DNA of 21,766 bases, from assembly GCA_000437375.1 (NCBI GenBank), contig FR898223.1, forward strand, positions 1 through 21,766, given 5' to 3'. The notes beneath the pieces were generated by a model. It worked only from the letters and a program-made list of their open reading frames with translations. It was not told where the DNA came from and ran no database searches. Positions 7,634 to 14,427 of the stretch are shown here, piece by piece (position 1 is the stretch's first letter; each line of letters begins with the position of its first letter). The position numbers and the translations under genes were made by a program. This DNA comes from Eubacterium sp. CAG:841 (GTDB lineage Bacteria; Bacillota; Clostridia; Oscillospirales; CAG-272).

Positions 7634-7785
7634 TTTTCAACACGAAATCGGGCATTTTATACATTTGTTTTTCCACATTATCCACACGCTTATCCACAGC
7701 AATTATCAGTATTTCCCTGTCTTTTCCGTGATTTTCAAGTGCAGTCCGTATGGTTTTCAAAAAATTTTCAACAGTCTGTGGAAAA
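7634..7785. promoter_or_regulatory. DnaA-box cluster between tsaD and dnaD
   Basis: Three boxes stand in tandem on the plus strand: TTTTCCACA (7669-7677), TTATCCACA (7678-7686) and TTATCCACA (7690-7698); the last two fit the TTATNCACA consensus exactly. An inverted TTTTCCACA lies at 7777-7785 and one-mismatch TTTTCAACA sites at 7634-7642 and 7765-7773. The last pair sits inside a GGTTTTC/GAAAACC inverted repeat (7752-7758 and 7781-7787). The whole gap is A/T-rich. Likely roles are DnaA-dependent control of dnaD-dnaC, DnaA titration, or part of an origin-like element. I could not assign a clear promoter for dnaD. Confidence 0.8.
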
Positions 7786-7818
7786 CCTCAAAATCGTGTT
7801 TTAAGGTAAATATCTCTG

Positions 7819-8835
7819 TCACACATCCTCAAATCGTGCCGCTTCGGCATTGAGCGAAAGCGGTGCAAAGTTACATTTTATATATTCAAAGTAACCTGCG
7901 GCAGCTATCATAACGGCGTTATCGCCGCAGTATCTCTTTTCGGGATAATAAAGCGGAAGTCCTTTTGATTTACATAACTTTTCAAGTTCTTCACGCAGAT
8001 GAGAGTTTGCCGCGACTCCGCCCGCAAGCGCCACTCCCGTTATATCCGGATTGCGCTCTATCGCAAGCGAAAGCTTTGTCGAGACCGAGCTTACCGCCGC
8101 GCGGCAAAAGCTTGCCGCAACATCGGCACGATTAAGCTCGGCTCCCTTTTGTGCCGTCATATTTATATAATTAAGTACAGCTGTCTTTATCCCCGAAAAC
8201 GAAAAGTCAAGCGAGTCATCCCGTATTGCCGCCGAAGGAAAAGGTATTACAGGCTTTCCCTCATATGCAAGCTTGTCCATAGCGGCGCCGCCGGGATACG
8301 GCATTCCCATAACCCTTGCCACTTTATCAAACGCTTCGCCCATCGCATCGTCTCTTGTGCCGCCGATAACCGTGTGGCTGTCATAGCCGTTCACCCTTAC
8401 TATCGACGTATGTCCGCCCGACGCAACAAACGCTATGTACGGAGGCTCGGGACGGTTTTCCGAAATATAATTTGCCGCTATATGTCCCTTTATATGATCG
8501 ACGGCGATAAGCGGTTTTTCGTTTGCATAGGCAAGTCCCTTTGCGAAATTCACGCCGACAAGCAGCGCCCCGATAAGTCCAGGATACGCCGTTACGGCTA
8601 TCGCGTCAAGTTCTTTTACGGACAGTCCCGCTTCGCTCAGTGCGTCAGATGTTATTTTGGATATTATTTCGCAATGCGCTCTGCTCGCTATTTCGGGAAC
8701 GACTCCGCCGTAGCGCGCGTGCATTTCTATCTGCGACGCAACCTTGTCCGAAAGCACTGTAAATCTGCCGTTATCACATTCGAGGACAGCTGCTGCGGTT
8801 TCGTCGCAGGAGCTTTCTATTCCGAGTATTTTCAA
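7819..8835 (-). CDS. tsaD: TsaD, tRNA N6-threonylcarbamoyladenosine transferase
   Basis: TsaD transfers the threonylcarbamoyl group to A37 of ANN-decoding tRNAs in the cytosol, working with TsaB and TsaE. The 338-residue length is typical. Seen are the ASKHA start MKILGIESSCDETAAAV, the metal-binding HIKGH (H114, H118), the SGGH motif (139-142), DDAMGEAFDK (162-171) and the C-terminal CGDNAVMIA nucleotide/metal motif. The start is TTG (8835-8833), read through the overlap TTGA with the rimI stop, and preceded by GGAGAGGAG in the rimI 3' end. It is the third gene of mrp-rimI-tsaD. The tsaB and tsaE genes are not in the window, although rimI neighbours them in many Firmicutes. Confidence 0.96.
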   Translation of the reverse strand: MKILGIESSCDETAAAVLECDNGRFTVLSDKVASQIEMHARYGGVVPEIASRAHCEIISKITSDALSEAGLSVKELDAIAVTAYPGLIGALLVGVNFAKGLAYANEKPLIAVDHIKGHIAANYISENRPEPPYIAFVASGGHTSIVRVNGYDSHTVIGGTRDDAMGEAFDKVARVMGMPYPGGAAMDKLAYEGKPVIPFPSAAIRDDSLDFSFSGIKTAVLNYINMTAQKGAELNRADVAASFCRAAVSSVSTKLSLAIERNPDITGVALAGGVAANSHLREELEKLCKSKGLPLYYPEKRYCGDNAVMIAAAGYFEYIKCNFAPLSLNAEAARFEDV

Positions 8836-9293
8836 AGTTTCTCCTCTCCGACGGAAAGCGTGTAAAGCACGGCGTCGTCCGCCGGATATTTATAATAGTC
8901 TTTTCTTTTGCCGACTTCGACAAATCCAAGCTTTTCGTAAAGTGCTCGCGCAGACGGATTATGCTCTCTCACTTCAAGATACACAAAGCGCCCTTCTCTT
9001 TGCTTTGCACGCTTTACAAGCTCGTCTATAAGTGCCGTGCCGACTCCGCGCCTGCGGAATTTTTCCGCCGTCGCTATATCAAGCAGATGGCATTCGTCAA
9101 GAACATGAAACGCCATAAGAAAGCCTGCAAAAGCGTCTTCTACGTAAGCGCACAGACACGAAAAATCATCGCGTGATCGCGCTTTTTCGTACTCTTCAAG
9201 CTCCCACGGAGAGGCAAAGCAGAGCTTTTCCAGCTCTGCCGCCTGTCTTGCGCCGATCGCGTCCATGTCGCGCACGACGATATTTTCCGTCAT
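8832..9293 (-). CDS. rimI: RimI-type ribosomal protein alanine N-acetyltransferase
   Basis: This GNAT-fold enzyme uses acetyl-CoA to acetylate a protein N-terminus, classically that of ribosomal protein S18. The 153 residues show the acetyl-CoA loop RRRGVGTAL (80-88), the RimI-type LEVREHNPSARALYEKLGF block (106-124) and the following KDYY (131-134). The length is normal. Its ATG overlaps the stop of mrp (ATGA) and its own stop overlaps the TTG start of tsaD, so the three genes are translationally coupled. The rimI-tsaD pairing is common in bacteria and supports the assignment over a generic GNAT. Confidence 0.9.
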   Translation of the reverse strand: MTENIVVRDMDAIGARQAAELEKLCFASPWELEEYEKARSRDDFSCLCAYVEDAFAGFLMAFHVLDECHLLDIATAEKFRRRGVGTALIDELVKRAKQREGRFVYLEVREHNPSARALYEKLGFVEVGKRKDYYKYPADDAVLYTLSVGEEKL

Positions 9294-10135
9294 ATTTTTC
9301 TGTTTGGCTGAGCTTCGACTGCATCGGCAACAGCGCCCATAAAGTCGCCCTCAAACAGTTCTATAACTCCCTTGTCACACTGAGATGCAAGCTCGGGATT
9401 TATCGGTATTCTGGCAAGCACGGGAATTCCGAATTCCTTTGCTGTTTCTTCCGTGCGGCTCTTGCCGAATATCTCTATCTTCTTTCCGCAATCCGGACAC
9501 TGAACATAGCTCATGTTTTCAACTATTCCTATTATCGGAATGTTCATAAGCTTCGCCATATTCACCGCTTTTGAAACTATCATGGAAACAAGATCCTGCG
9601 GGCTTGTGACTATAACTATTCCGTCAACGGGTATGGATTGGAATATTGTAAGCGGAACATCGCCCGTACCGGGAGGACAGTCGATGACCATAACGTCAAC
9701 ATCGCCCCAGATAACGTCCGTCCAGAACTGCTTCACCATTCCGGCGATAACAGGACCTCTCCAAAGCACGGGAGAAGTAACGTCTTCCAAAAGCAGGTTT
9801 ACGCTTACCGCTTCTATTCCCGTCGTGGTCTTCATGGGCATTATTCCGCCGAGCGGAGCCGCTTCGCAAAGTCCCTTAAGTCCGAAAGCCTTCGGTATCG
9901 AAGGACCTGTAACGTCGGCGTCCATTACCGCAACCTTAAGCTCTCTGCGGTGAAGCTCTACGGCGAGCATGGAAGAAACAAGCGTTTTTCCTACGCCGCC
10001 TTTGCCGCTTACCACAGCTATGGTTTTCTTTATTCTGCTGAGTTCGTTCGTCTTTTCAAATGTGGGAGCACCGCCCTTTTTCGACGAGCAGTTCTGCGAG
10101 CAGGACGAACAATCGTGTGTGCAACCTTCTGCCAT
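9290..10135 (-). CDS. mrp: Mrp/NBP35-family Fe-S carrier ATPase
   Basis: Mrp (ApbC) proteins are P-loop ATPases that carry [4Fe-4S] clusters to target proteins. The 281-residue protein has the deviant Walker A GKGGVGKT (44-51), the switch motif IDCPPGTGD (151-159), and the CPDC pair (C213, C216) that holds the bridging cluster in the dimer. Its N-terminus carries a ladder of four cysteines, C5, C9, C12 and C16, reminiscent of the extra N-terminal cluster of eukaryotic Nbp35. The ATG at 10135 has GAAGG upstream. It heads the mrp-rimI-tsaD unit. Its cargo could include the Fe-S-rich hydrogenase encoded nearby, which is only inference. Confidence 0.93.
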   Translation of the reverse strand: MAEGCTHDCSSCSQNCSSKKGGAPTFEKTNELSRIKKTIAVVSGKGGVGKTLVSSMLAVELHRRELKVAVMDADVTGPSIPKAFGLKGLCEAAPLGGIMPMKTTTGIEAVSVNLLLEDVTSPVLWRGPVIAGMVKQFWTDVIWGDVDVMVIDCPPGTGDVPLTIFQSIPVDGIVIVTSPQDLVSMIVSKAVNMAKLMNIPIIGIVENMSYVQCPDCGKKIEIFGKSRTEETAKEFGIPVLARIPINPELASQCDKGVIELFEGDFMGAVADAVEAQPNRKI

Positions 10136-10222
10136 TGTAAATTACCTTCTTTTTGATTTTTATTGACAGCGACTCTGTTTTCGATTTTATATCTTTGTAT
10201 AACAAAGCCGCCGATATACTTT

Positions 10223-11674
10223 TTATACCACTCTGAACTCAAAGAAATCCTTTGTGTTGTTGTAGCAAATATCGCAGACCATCTGCGCGAGAGCGTCAAC
10301 GTCGAGCGGATATTCGCCTCTTTCGACATAGCCTCCGATTACCGAGCAAAGCACTCTGCGGAAATATTCATGGCGTGTGTACGAAAGGAAACTGCGCGAG
10401 TCTGTCGTCATTCCGACGAATTTTCCGAGAGCTGACTGTGCGGCAAGCGTAGTAAGCTGAGCGCGCATACCGTCTATATGGTCATTAAACCACCAAGCAC
10501 TCCCTTGCTGCATCTTAGGCATGCACGGGAAGCCTTCCATTTCGTCGCCCGTACGCTGGAAGCAACCGATGAGAGCCGCTACCGCCGTGTTCTCCGCAGG
10601 ATTGAGCGAATATGCAATCGTCTTCGGAAGTATTGCCTCATCTTCAAGTGCGCCGAGCATCGCCGCAAGCGAAGCTACTCTTCCGCTGCCGCCATGAATA
10701 GTATCATAACCTGCGTCCGCGCCGAGAGTTCTGAACATTGCAGGACTTACATTTCTGAGCGCACCGAAGTGAATCTGCATTACCCATCCGTGCTTTGTGT
10801 ACTGTTTTGCAAGCTTGCGGATAAGCGCGCTTCTGTATATTCTTGCCGTTTCCGCATCGATTTTTTCACCCGCAACAGCACGACGGAAAACTATATCCGC
10901 TACCGAATCCGCCTGAGCCGCCGACACGGAGCCGTCAAAAAGAACGGTATCATCCATGCCGTGATCCGCTGTACGGCAACCGAGAACGTCAAAATATTCT
11001 ATTCTCTTTTCAAGCACATCGCACAGAGTGGCGAAATCCTTTATCTCAACACCTGCACACTCCGAAAACTTCTTTATATAAGGAGCAAATTCCGCACGTT
11101 CCACATAAAGCGATTTATCGGGGCGAAATGCCGGAAGCACCGGAATATCAAAGCTCGGATCTTCACGGATGGCGATATGACTTTCAAGATTTTCCGTAGG
11201 ATCGTTTGTCGTACATATAAGCTTTACGTTTGACATTTTCATTATTCCGCGCGCACTCATATCCGGCTCGGCAAGTTTTCCCTTTGTAAGGTTCCATACC
11301 TGCTCGCAGGTGTCCGGCGAAAGAACGCCTTCAAAGCCGAAATATCGACGAAGCTCAAGATGAGACCAATGATAAAGCGGATTTCCGATAAGCGAGGGCA
11401 TCGCCGAGCAATAAGCCTCAAATTTATCGTAGTCCGAAGCGTCGCCTGTGATAAGTCTTTCGCTTATTCCGCAGGAACGCATAGCTCTCCATTTGTAGTG
11501 GTCAGCTCCGAGCCAAAGCTCGGTTATGTTTTTATAACGCTTGTCCGAAGCTATATCGGCGGCATCTATATGACAATGGTAGTCGATTATAGGCAAATTC
11601 GCCGCATATGTGTGATAAAGCATCTGCGCCACGTCCGAATCAAGCAAAAAATCGTCGTCCATAAATTTATTCAT
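10223..11674 (-). CDS. uxaC: Glucuronate (uronate) isomerase
   Basis: UxaC interconverts D-glucuronate and D-fructuronate (and galacturonate/tagaturonate), the first cytosolic step of hexuronate breakdown. The protein is an amidohydrolase-fold enzyme of 483 residues from ATG 11674. Visible marks are the metal-binding DYHCHID near residues 31-37, the family segment NPLYHWSHLELRRYFG, and MQIHFGALRN in the second half. The start at 11674 is preferred to a longer reading frame beginning at 11725, because GGGGGA lies just before it and the predicted promoter at 11731-11759 would place the upstream codon at the transcript's very 5' end. It is divergent from the KDPG aldolase gene that completes the pathway; uxaB/uxuB, uxuA and kdgK are not in the window. 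Confidence 0.95.
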   Translation of the reverse strand: MNKFMDDDFLLDSDVAQMLYHTYAANLPIIDYHCHIDAADIASDKRYKNITELWLGADHYKWRAMRSCGISERLITGDASDYDKFEAYCSAMPSLIGNPLYHWSHLELRRYFGFEGVLSPDTCEQVWNLTKGKLAEPDMSARGIMKMSNVKLICTTNDPTENLESHIAIREDPSFDIPVLPAFRPDKSLYVERAEFAPYIKKFSECAGVEIKDFATLCDVLEKRIEYFDVLGCRTADHGMDDTVLFDGSVSAAQADSVADIVFRRAVAGEKIDAETARIYRSALIRKLAKQYTKHGWVMQIHFGALRNVSPAMFRTLGADAGYDTIHGGSGRVASLAAMLGALEDEAILPKTIAYSLNPAENTAVAALIGCFQRTGDEMEGFPCMPKMQQGSAWWFNDHIDGMRAQLTTLAAQSALGKFVGMTTDSRSFLSYTRHEYFRRVLCSVIGGYVERGEYPLDVDALAQMVCDICYNNTKDFFEFRVV

Positions 11675-11704
11675 AGCCGTTCCCCCATAAAAATTTTCTT
11701 TTTT

Positions 11705-11718
11705 CCGCCGCACGGCGG
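11705..11718. promoter_or_regulatory. GC-rich palindrome in the uxaC leader
   Basis: CCGCCG-CA-CGGCGG is a perfect inverted repeat. With the minus-strand -10 at 11731-11736 the transcript should start near 11724, putting this hairpin within the first 20 bases of the uxaC mRNA. No T-run follows in the direction of uxaC, so it is not a terminator. It may be an operator or a 5' stabilising stem-loop. Confidence 0.55.
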
Positions 11719-11730
11719 ATTCCAAAATAA

Positions 11731-11759
11731 ATTATACAATAAAATCTTTACAAATGCAA
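11731..11759 (-). promoter_or_regulatory. uxaC promoter
   Basis: On the minus strand, TTGCAT (11754-11759), 17-base spacer, TATAAT (11731-11736). The hexamers and spacing are identical to those of the promoter at 92-120. Confidence 0.75.
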
Positions 11760-11775
11760 TAAAATATTATATAAT
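11747..11775 (+). promoter_or_regulatory. Promoter of the aldolase gene, overlapping the uxaC promoter
   Basis: TTTACA (11747-11752), 17-base spacer, TATAAT (11770-11775). Its -35 lies inside the spacer of the uxaC promoter and the two -35 boxes are one base apart, so polymerase could not occupy both at once. Confidence 0.7.
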
Positions 11776-11792
11776 TTAATCGCAAAATATTT

Positions 11793-11821
11793 GCAGGCTC
11801 AAAACCTGCTCCAAACGGAGG
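11793..11821 (+). promoter_or_regulatory. Leader hairpins, one covering the ribosome site of the aldolase gene
   Basis: GCAGG (11793-11797) can pair with CCTGC (11805-11809). Alternatively CTCC (11809-11812) can pair with GGAG (11817-11820), which is the ribosome binding site GGAGG (11817-11821). The two stems share base 11809. The stems are short, so a translational switch is only a possibility. Confidence 0.3.
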
Positions 11822-11832
11822 TCTTAATACAA

Positions 11833-12795
11833 ATGAATGATATTCTCAGGCAAATAGAATTTTGCGGAATAGTCCCAGTAGTAAAGATAGAGGACGCCGA
11901 AAAGGCAGTCCCGCTTTGCCGCGCGCTTATAAAGGGCGGAATCCGCTGCGTGGAGATAACCTTCCGCACGAGCGCCGCAGCCGAAGCCATCGAGCGCATC
12001 ACAAAGGAGCTTCCCGAAATGCTCGTCGGCGCCGGCACTGTACTTACAAGCGAACAGGCTGACGCAGCCGTCGCAGCAGGAGCAAAGTTCATCGTTTCTC
12101 CCGGCTTCAATCCCGAAAACGTAAAATATTGTCTTTCGAAAGGCATAACCGTCGTTCCCGGATGCGCAACCTGCGGCGAAATGGAACAGGCAATGGCTCT
12201 CGGTCTCGACACCGTCAAGTTCTTCCCCGCCGAGGCAAACGGCGGCGCGGCAGCTATAAAAGCAATGTCCGCACCTTACAAAGGACTTCATTTTATGCCC
12301 ACAGGCGGCGTAAGTCTCGACAATATGATGGATTACCTCTCTTTGCCCTGCGTTGTCGCCTGCGGCGGAAGCTTCATGGTAAAGGAAGCGCTTATAAAAG
12401 CTGAAAATTATGACGAGATAACACGCCTTACATATCAGGCGGTTGCAAAAATGCACGGATTTTTCTTAAAGCACGTCGGTATAAACTGTGCGGATGAAAA
12501 CGATTGCCGCAGCACGGCAGATAAGCTTTGCCGTTTCGCAATGGTTTCTCCCGACGAAAGAAGCGGCGCGATATTTGCGGGCACGCTCTTTGAAGTTATG
12601 AAAAATCCCGGTCTCGGAACAAACGGTCACATTGCAATAGGATGCAACTTCCCGTTCCGTGCGCTCGCCTTCCTTGAAAGTCAGGGCTTTGCACCCGATA
12701 TGTCCACAGCAAAGTACGACGAAAAGGGCAAGCTCAAGGTTGTCTACTTCAAGGACGAAATCGGCGGATTCGCATTCCATATAGTCGGCAAATAA
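11833..12795 (+). CDS. eda: KDPG/KHG aldolase fused to a VOC (glyoxalase-fold) domain
   Basis: Residues 1-205 are a class I KDPG aldolase, which cleaves 2-keto-3-deoxy-6-phosphogluconate to pyruvate and glyceraldehyde-3-phosphate: catalytic Glu in VEITFR (E41), GAGTVLT (67-73), SPGFNP (89-94), Schiff-base lysine in DTVKFFPAE (K129) and PTGGV (156-160). Single-domain Eda is about 205-215 residues; this protein has 320. Residues 212-320 form a VOC-like module with KHVGIN, FEVMK, GHIAIG and a terminal GGFAFHIV strand. Its H214, E254, H266 and H316 fall where glyoxalase I has its metal ligands (the last is Glu there). ATG 11833 follows GGAGG (11817-11821); an in-frame TTG at 11791 lacks a site. 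I recall similar fusions in Clostridia. The module's role is unknown. Confidence 0.9.
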   Translation: MNDILRQIEFCGIVPVVKIEDAEKAVPLCRALIKGGIRCVEITFRTSAAAEAIERITKELPEMLVGAGTVLTSEQADAAVAAGAKFIVSPGFNPENVKYCLSKGITVVPGCATCGEMEQAMALGLDTVKFFPAEANGGAAAIKAMSAPYKGLHFMPTGGVSLDNMMDYLSLPCVVACGGSFMVKEALIKAENYDEITRLTYQAVAKMHGFFLKHVGINCADENDCRSTADKLCRFAMVSPDERSGAIFAGTLFEVMKNPGLGTNGHIAIGCNFPFRALAFLESQGFAPDMSTAKYDEKGKLKVVYFKDEIGGFAFHIVGK

Positions 12796-12813
12796 TACGG
12801 CTGTATATTATAA

Positions 12814-12847
12814 AGAGCGCGGCAAACATCGTCGCGCTTTTCTTTTT
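12814..12847 (+). terminator. Rho-independent terminator after eda
   Basis: AGCGCGGC (12816-12823) pairs with GTCGCGCT (12831-12838), including one G-U, loop AAACATC, followed by TTTTCTTTTT. It ends the aldolase transcript 20 bases after the stop codon. Confidence 0.75.
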
Positions 12848-12967
12848 GCACGCATTTTATTCATTTGTATAAATTGCTTTTTCAAGGATTAAAACCGCAA
12901 AATGTTCGTTTACACCTTTTACGGGAAAAATTTATACAGGATTTATGATAAAAAAGCGTATTTTTTA

Positions 12968-13017
12968 ATACTTTTTTTCAAAAAGGTATAGATATTTATA
13001 TCGATATAAGATATAAT
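12968..13017 (+). promoter_or_regulatory. Hydrogenase operon promoter with palindromic operator candidates
   Basis: A perfect -10 TATAAT (13012-13017) is paired with only a weak -35, TAGATA (12989-12994), at 17 bases. The spacer holds a perfect 14-bp palindrome, TTATATCGATATAA (12996-13009), and just upstream is a 22-bp imperfect palindrome, ATAC-T7-C-A5-GGTAT (12968-12989). Such placement suits a repressor or activator. It does not match the TTGTTAA/TTAACAA Rex site. The rest of the 309-base gap 12796-13104 is A/T-rich and holds the eda terminator, this promoter and the leader hairpin; I see no small gene in it. Confidence 0.55.
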
Positions 13018-13031
13018 GATTACAAGCGTGT

Positions 13032-13070
13032 ATGCGTGACGCGGATTTTTCCGGGTCCTGCGTTACGCGT
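13032..13070 (+). promoter_or_regulatory. Stable stem-loop in the hydrogenase operon leader
   Basis: GCGTGACGC (13034-13042) pairs with GCGTTACGC (13060-13068) with one G-U, extended outward by AT/GT and inward by GGA/TCC after a bulged T. With a start near 13024 this lies close to the mRNA 5' end. No T-run follows. It probably stabilises the transcript or binds a regulator. Confidence 0.55.
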
Positions 13071-13104
13071 TCAAATAAAACACAGGAGGGCTCAATTCTC
13101 ACTT

Positions 13105-13599
13105 ATGAAAAAGAAAATGACGACAGTCACATTCAGCGGCACGGAAGAACAAAAAGCAAAGCTTTTCGAAGTAATCGAGAAGTACAAAAATATGCAGGGC
13201 AATATGCTTCCCGTTCTTCAGGGCGCGCAGGAAATCTACGGCTATCTGCCGATAGAAGTCCAAACGATGATCGCAGAAGGGCTCGGAGTTTCGCTTGCAG
13301 AGATTTACGGCGTTGCTACGTTCTACTCACAGTTCAAGCTCAACCCCGAAGGCAAAGTTGCGATCGCAGTATGTCTCGGTACGGCTTGCTACGTTAAAGG
13401 TTCAGGCCAGATCGCAGACAAGATCACCGAGATCATCGGTATAGCACCCGGCGAAACATCGCCCGACGGCAAGTACAGCTTTGAGGCTACACGTTGCATA
13501 GGCGCGTGCGGTCTTGCTCCCGTTCTCACAATAAACGGCGAAGTTTACGGGCGTCTTACCGTTGCCGACATTGCCGGAATACTTAAAAAGTACGAATAA
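13105..13599 (+). CDS. hndA: NuoE-like [2Fe-2S] subunit of NAD(P)-linked [FeFe]-hydrogenase (HndA/HydC)
   Basis: This thioredoxin-fold subunit carries one [2Fe-2S] cluster and belongs to the soluble hydrogenase complex together with the NuoF-like and HydA-like subunits encoded 4-8 kb downstream. The 164 residues have a helical N-domain with LPVLQGAQEIYGYLP (35-49) and GVATFYSQF (69-77), then the cluster cysteines C90 and C95 (CLGTAC) and C131 and C135 (CIGAC). The length fits NuoE. AGGAGGG (13084-13090) lies 14 bases before the ATG at 13105, a slightly long spacing; a second ATG at 13117 is possible. It is the first gene of the ten-gene operon and is separated from the other structural genes by the six-gene signalling block. 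Confidence 0.93.
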   Translation: MKKKMTTVTFSGTEEQKAKLFEVIEKYKNMQGNMLPVLQGAQEIYGYLPIEVQTMIAEGLGVSLAEIYGVATFYSQFKLNPEGKVAIAVCLGTACYVKGSGQIADKITEIIGIAPGETSPDGKYSFEATRCIGACGLAPVLTINGEVYGRLTVADIAGILKKYE

Positions 13600-13626
13600 T
13601 CCGCTTTCTCGAAAGGTAGATTTTAC

Positions 13627-13977
13627 ATGAAGATTTCAAGGGTAGCCGAGCTTCTCGGCGCACAAGTGCGCTGTTGCTCCGAAAAATCCGACGCTGAAGT
13701 TTGTTCTGCGTGCGGCAGTGATATGATGAGCGACGTCCTGGCCTTTGTAAAAGATCAGGCTGTACTGCTCACAGGGCTCGTCAATCCGCAGGTTATACGC
13801 ACTGCGGAAATGATGGATATGCGCTGCATAGTCTTTGTACGCAGCAAGCTTCCCACAGATGAAATGCTCTCGCTCGCAGAGGAATCCGGCATTGTTGTGA
13901 TGACGACTCCTCTCCGTATGTTTGAGGCGTGCGGAATACTCTATTCCGGCGGTCTCGGAAACACGGAGAAAGTATGA
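13627..13977 (+). CDS. DRTGG-domain protein 1 of the hydrogenase operon
   Basis: The 116-residue protein resembles a stand-alone DRTGG domain, a regulatory fold. In CBS-DRTGG pyrophosphatases the neighbouring CBS part binds AMP or Ap4A; what isolated DRTGG proteins bind is not established. Seen here are SDMMSDVLAF (31-40), an alternating hydrophobic core AVLLTGLVNPQVIRTAEMM, and a final VMTTPLRMFEACG (91-103). Before the domain lie C16-C17 and a C26-x2-C29 pair, which could bind a metal or Fe-S cluster. AAAGGT precedes the ATG at 13627, and the gene's stop overlaps the next start by ATGA. It is related in fold to the second DRTGG protein, but the sequences are clearly different. Confidence 0.7.
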   Translation: MKISRVAELLGAQVRCCSEKSDAEVCSACGSDMMSDVLAFVKDQAVLLTGLVNPQVIRTAEMMDMRCIVFVRSKLPTDEMLSLAEESGIVVMTTPLRMFEACGILYSGGLGNTEKV

Positions 13978-14396
13978 GCGAGCCGCTTCAGTTTGTCTTT
14001 GACGTAAGCGGAGAAAACTTCACCTCCGCAGGTGAAGCTTCCGTTACCGTAAAGAAGAATCTTCGTATGCTGGGCTTCCCGCCCGACGTTATACGCAGGG
14101 TTGCCATCGCCATGTACGAGGGTGAGATAAACATGGTCATCCACGCGGGCGGCGGAATCGCAACCGTAACCGTCTTCCCCGACAAAATAGAAATGGTGCT
14201 GGACGATAGCGGTCCGGGCATTGCCGATATAGAGCTTGCTATGAGAGAAGGTTTTTCAACCGCTCCGGAGAACATACGCAATCTCGGCTTCGGCGCGGGG
14301 ATGGGACTCCCGAATATGAAGAGAAACACGGATTCAATGAAGATAGAATCCGAGCTTGGAAAAGGAACGAAAATAACTATGACGGTCAACACCTGA
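13974..14396 (+). CDS. RsbW/SpoIIAB-like ATP-binding protein
   Basis: This 140-residue protein is a single GHKL ATPase domain of the anti-sigma/serine-kinase type. Its N box reads YEGEINMVIHA (48-58), where RsbW-type proteins have E..N...HA. The G1 box is DDSGPG (77-82) and the G2 lid is GFGAGMGLPNM (105-115), followed by a typical ESELGKGTKI end (126-134). There is no phospho-acceptor histidine domain and no sensor domain. Family members phosphorylate or sequester a partner protein. The partner is unknown: no sigma factor or STAS antagonist is in the operon, so a neighbour such as the DRTGG or HydS-like protein is a fair guess. The ATG at 13974 overlaps the preceding stop. Confidence 0.82.
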   Translation: MSEPLQFVFDVSGENFTSAGEASVTVKKNLRMLGFPPDVIRRVAIAMYEGEINMVIHAGGGIATVTVFPDKIEMVLDDSGPGIADIELAMREGFSTAPENIRNLGFGAGMGLPNMKRNTDSMKIESELGKGTKITMTVNT

Positions 14397-14427
14397 ATTT
14401 TGCTTTTGCAAAGAAAGGATCGATCCC

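Noticed and set aside
7557..7760. 67-residue minus-strand reading frame ending in an ATGA overlap with dnaD
   Set aside because: It starts at TTG with no ribosome site and runs through the DnaA boxes, and its composition looks like translated A/T-rich spacer. The overlap with dnaD is probably chance.
7999..8865. 288-residue plus-strand reading frame antisense to tsaD
   Set aside because: It is rich in Arg, Tyr and Cys, has no recognisable motif, and lies opposite a clear tsaD gene.
10163..10191. Plus-strand TTGACA with TTTATA 17 bases later
   Set aside because: It would only make antisense RNA to uxaC and the -10 is weak; it is left out without transcript data.
12848..13030. Rex (TTGTTAA/TTAACAA) or FNR-type site before the hydrogenase operon
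   Set aside because: I looked for both in this stretch and found no acceptable match; the palindromes there are different.
14417..14426. GGATCGATCC palindrome before the HydS-like gene
   Set aside because: Ten bases overlapping the ribosome site region inside the operon; too short to separate from chance.
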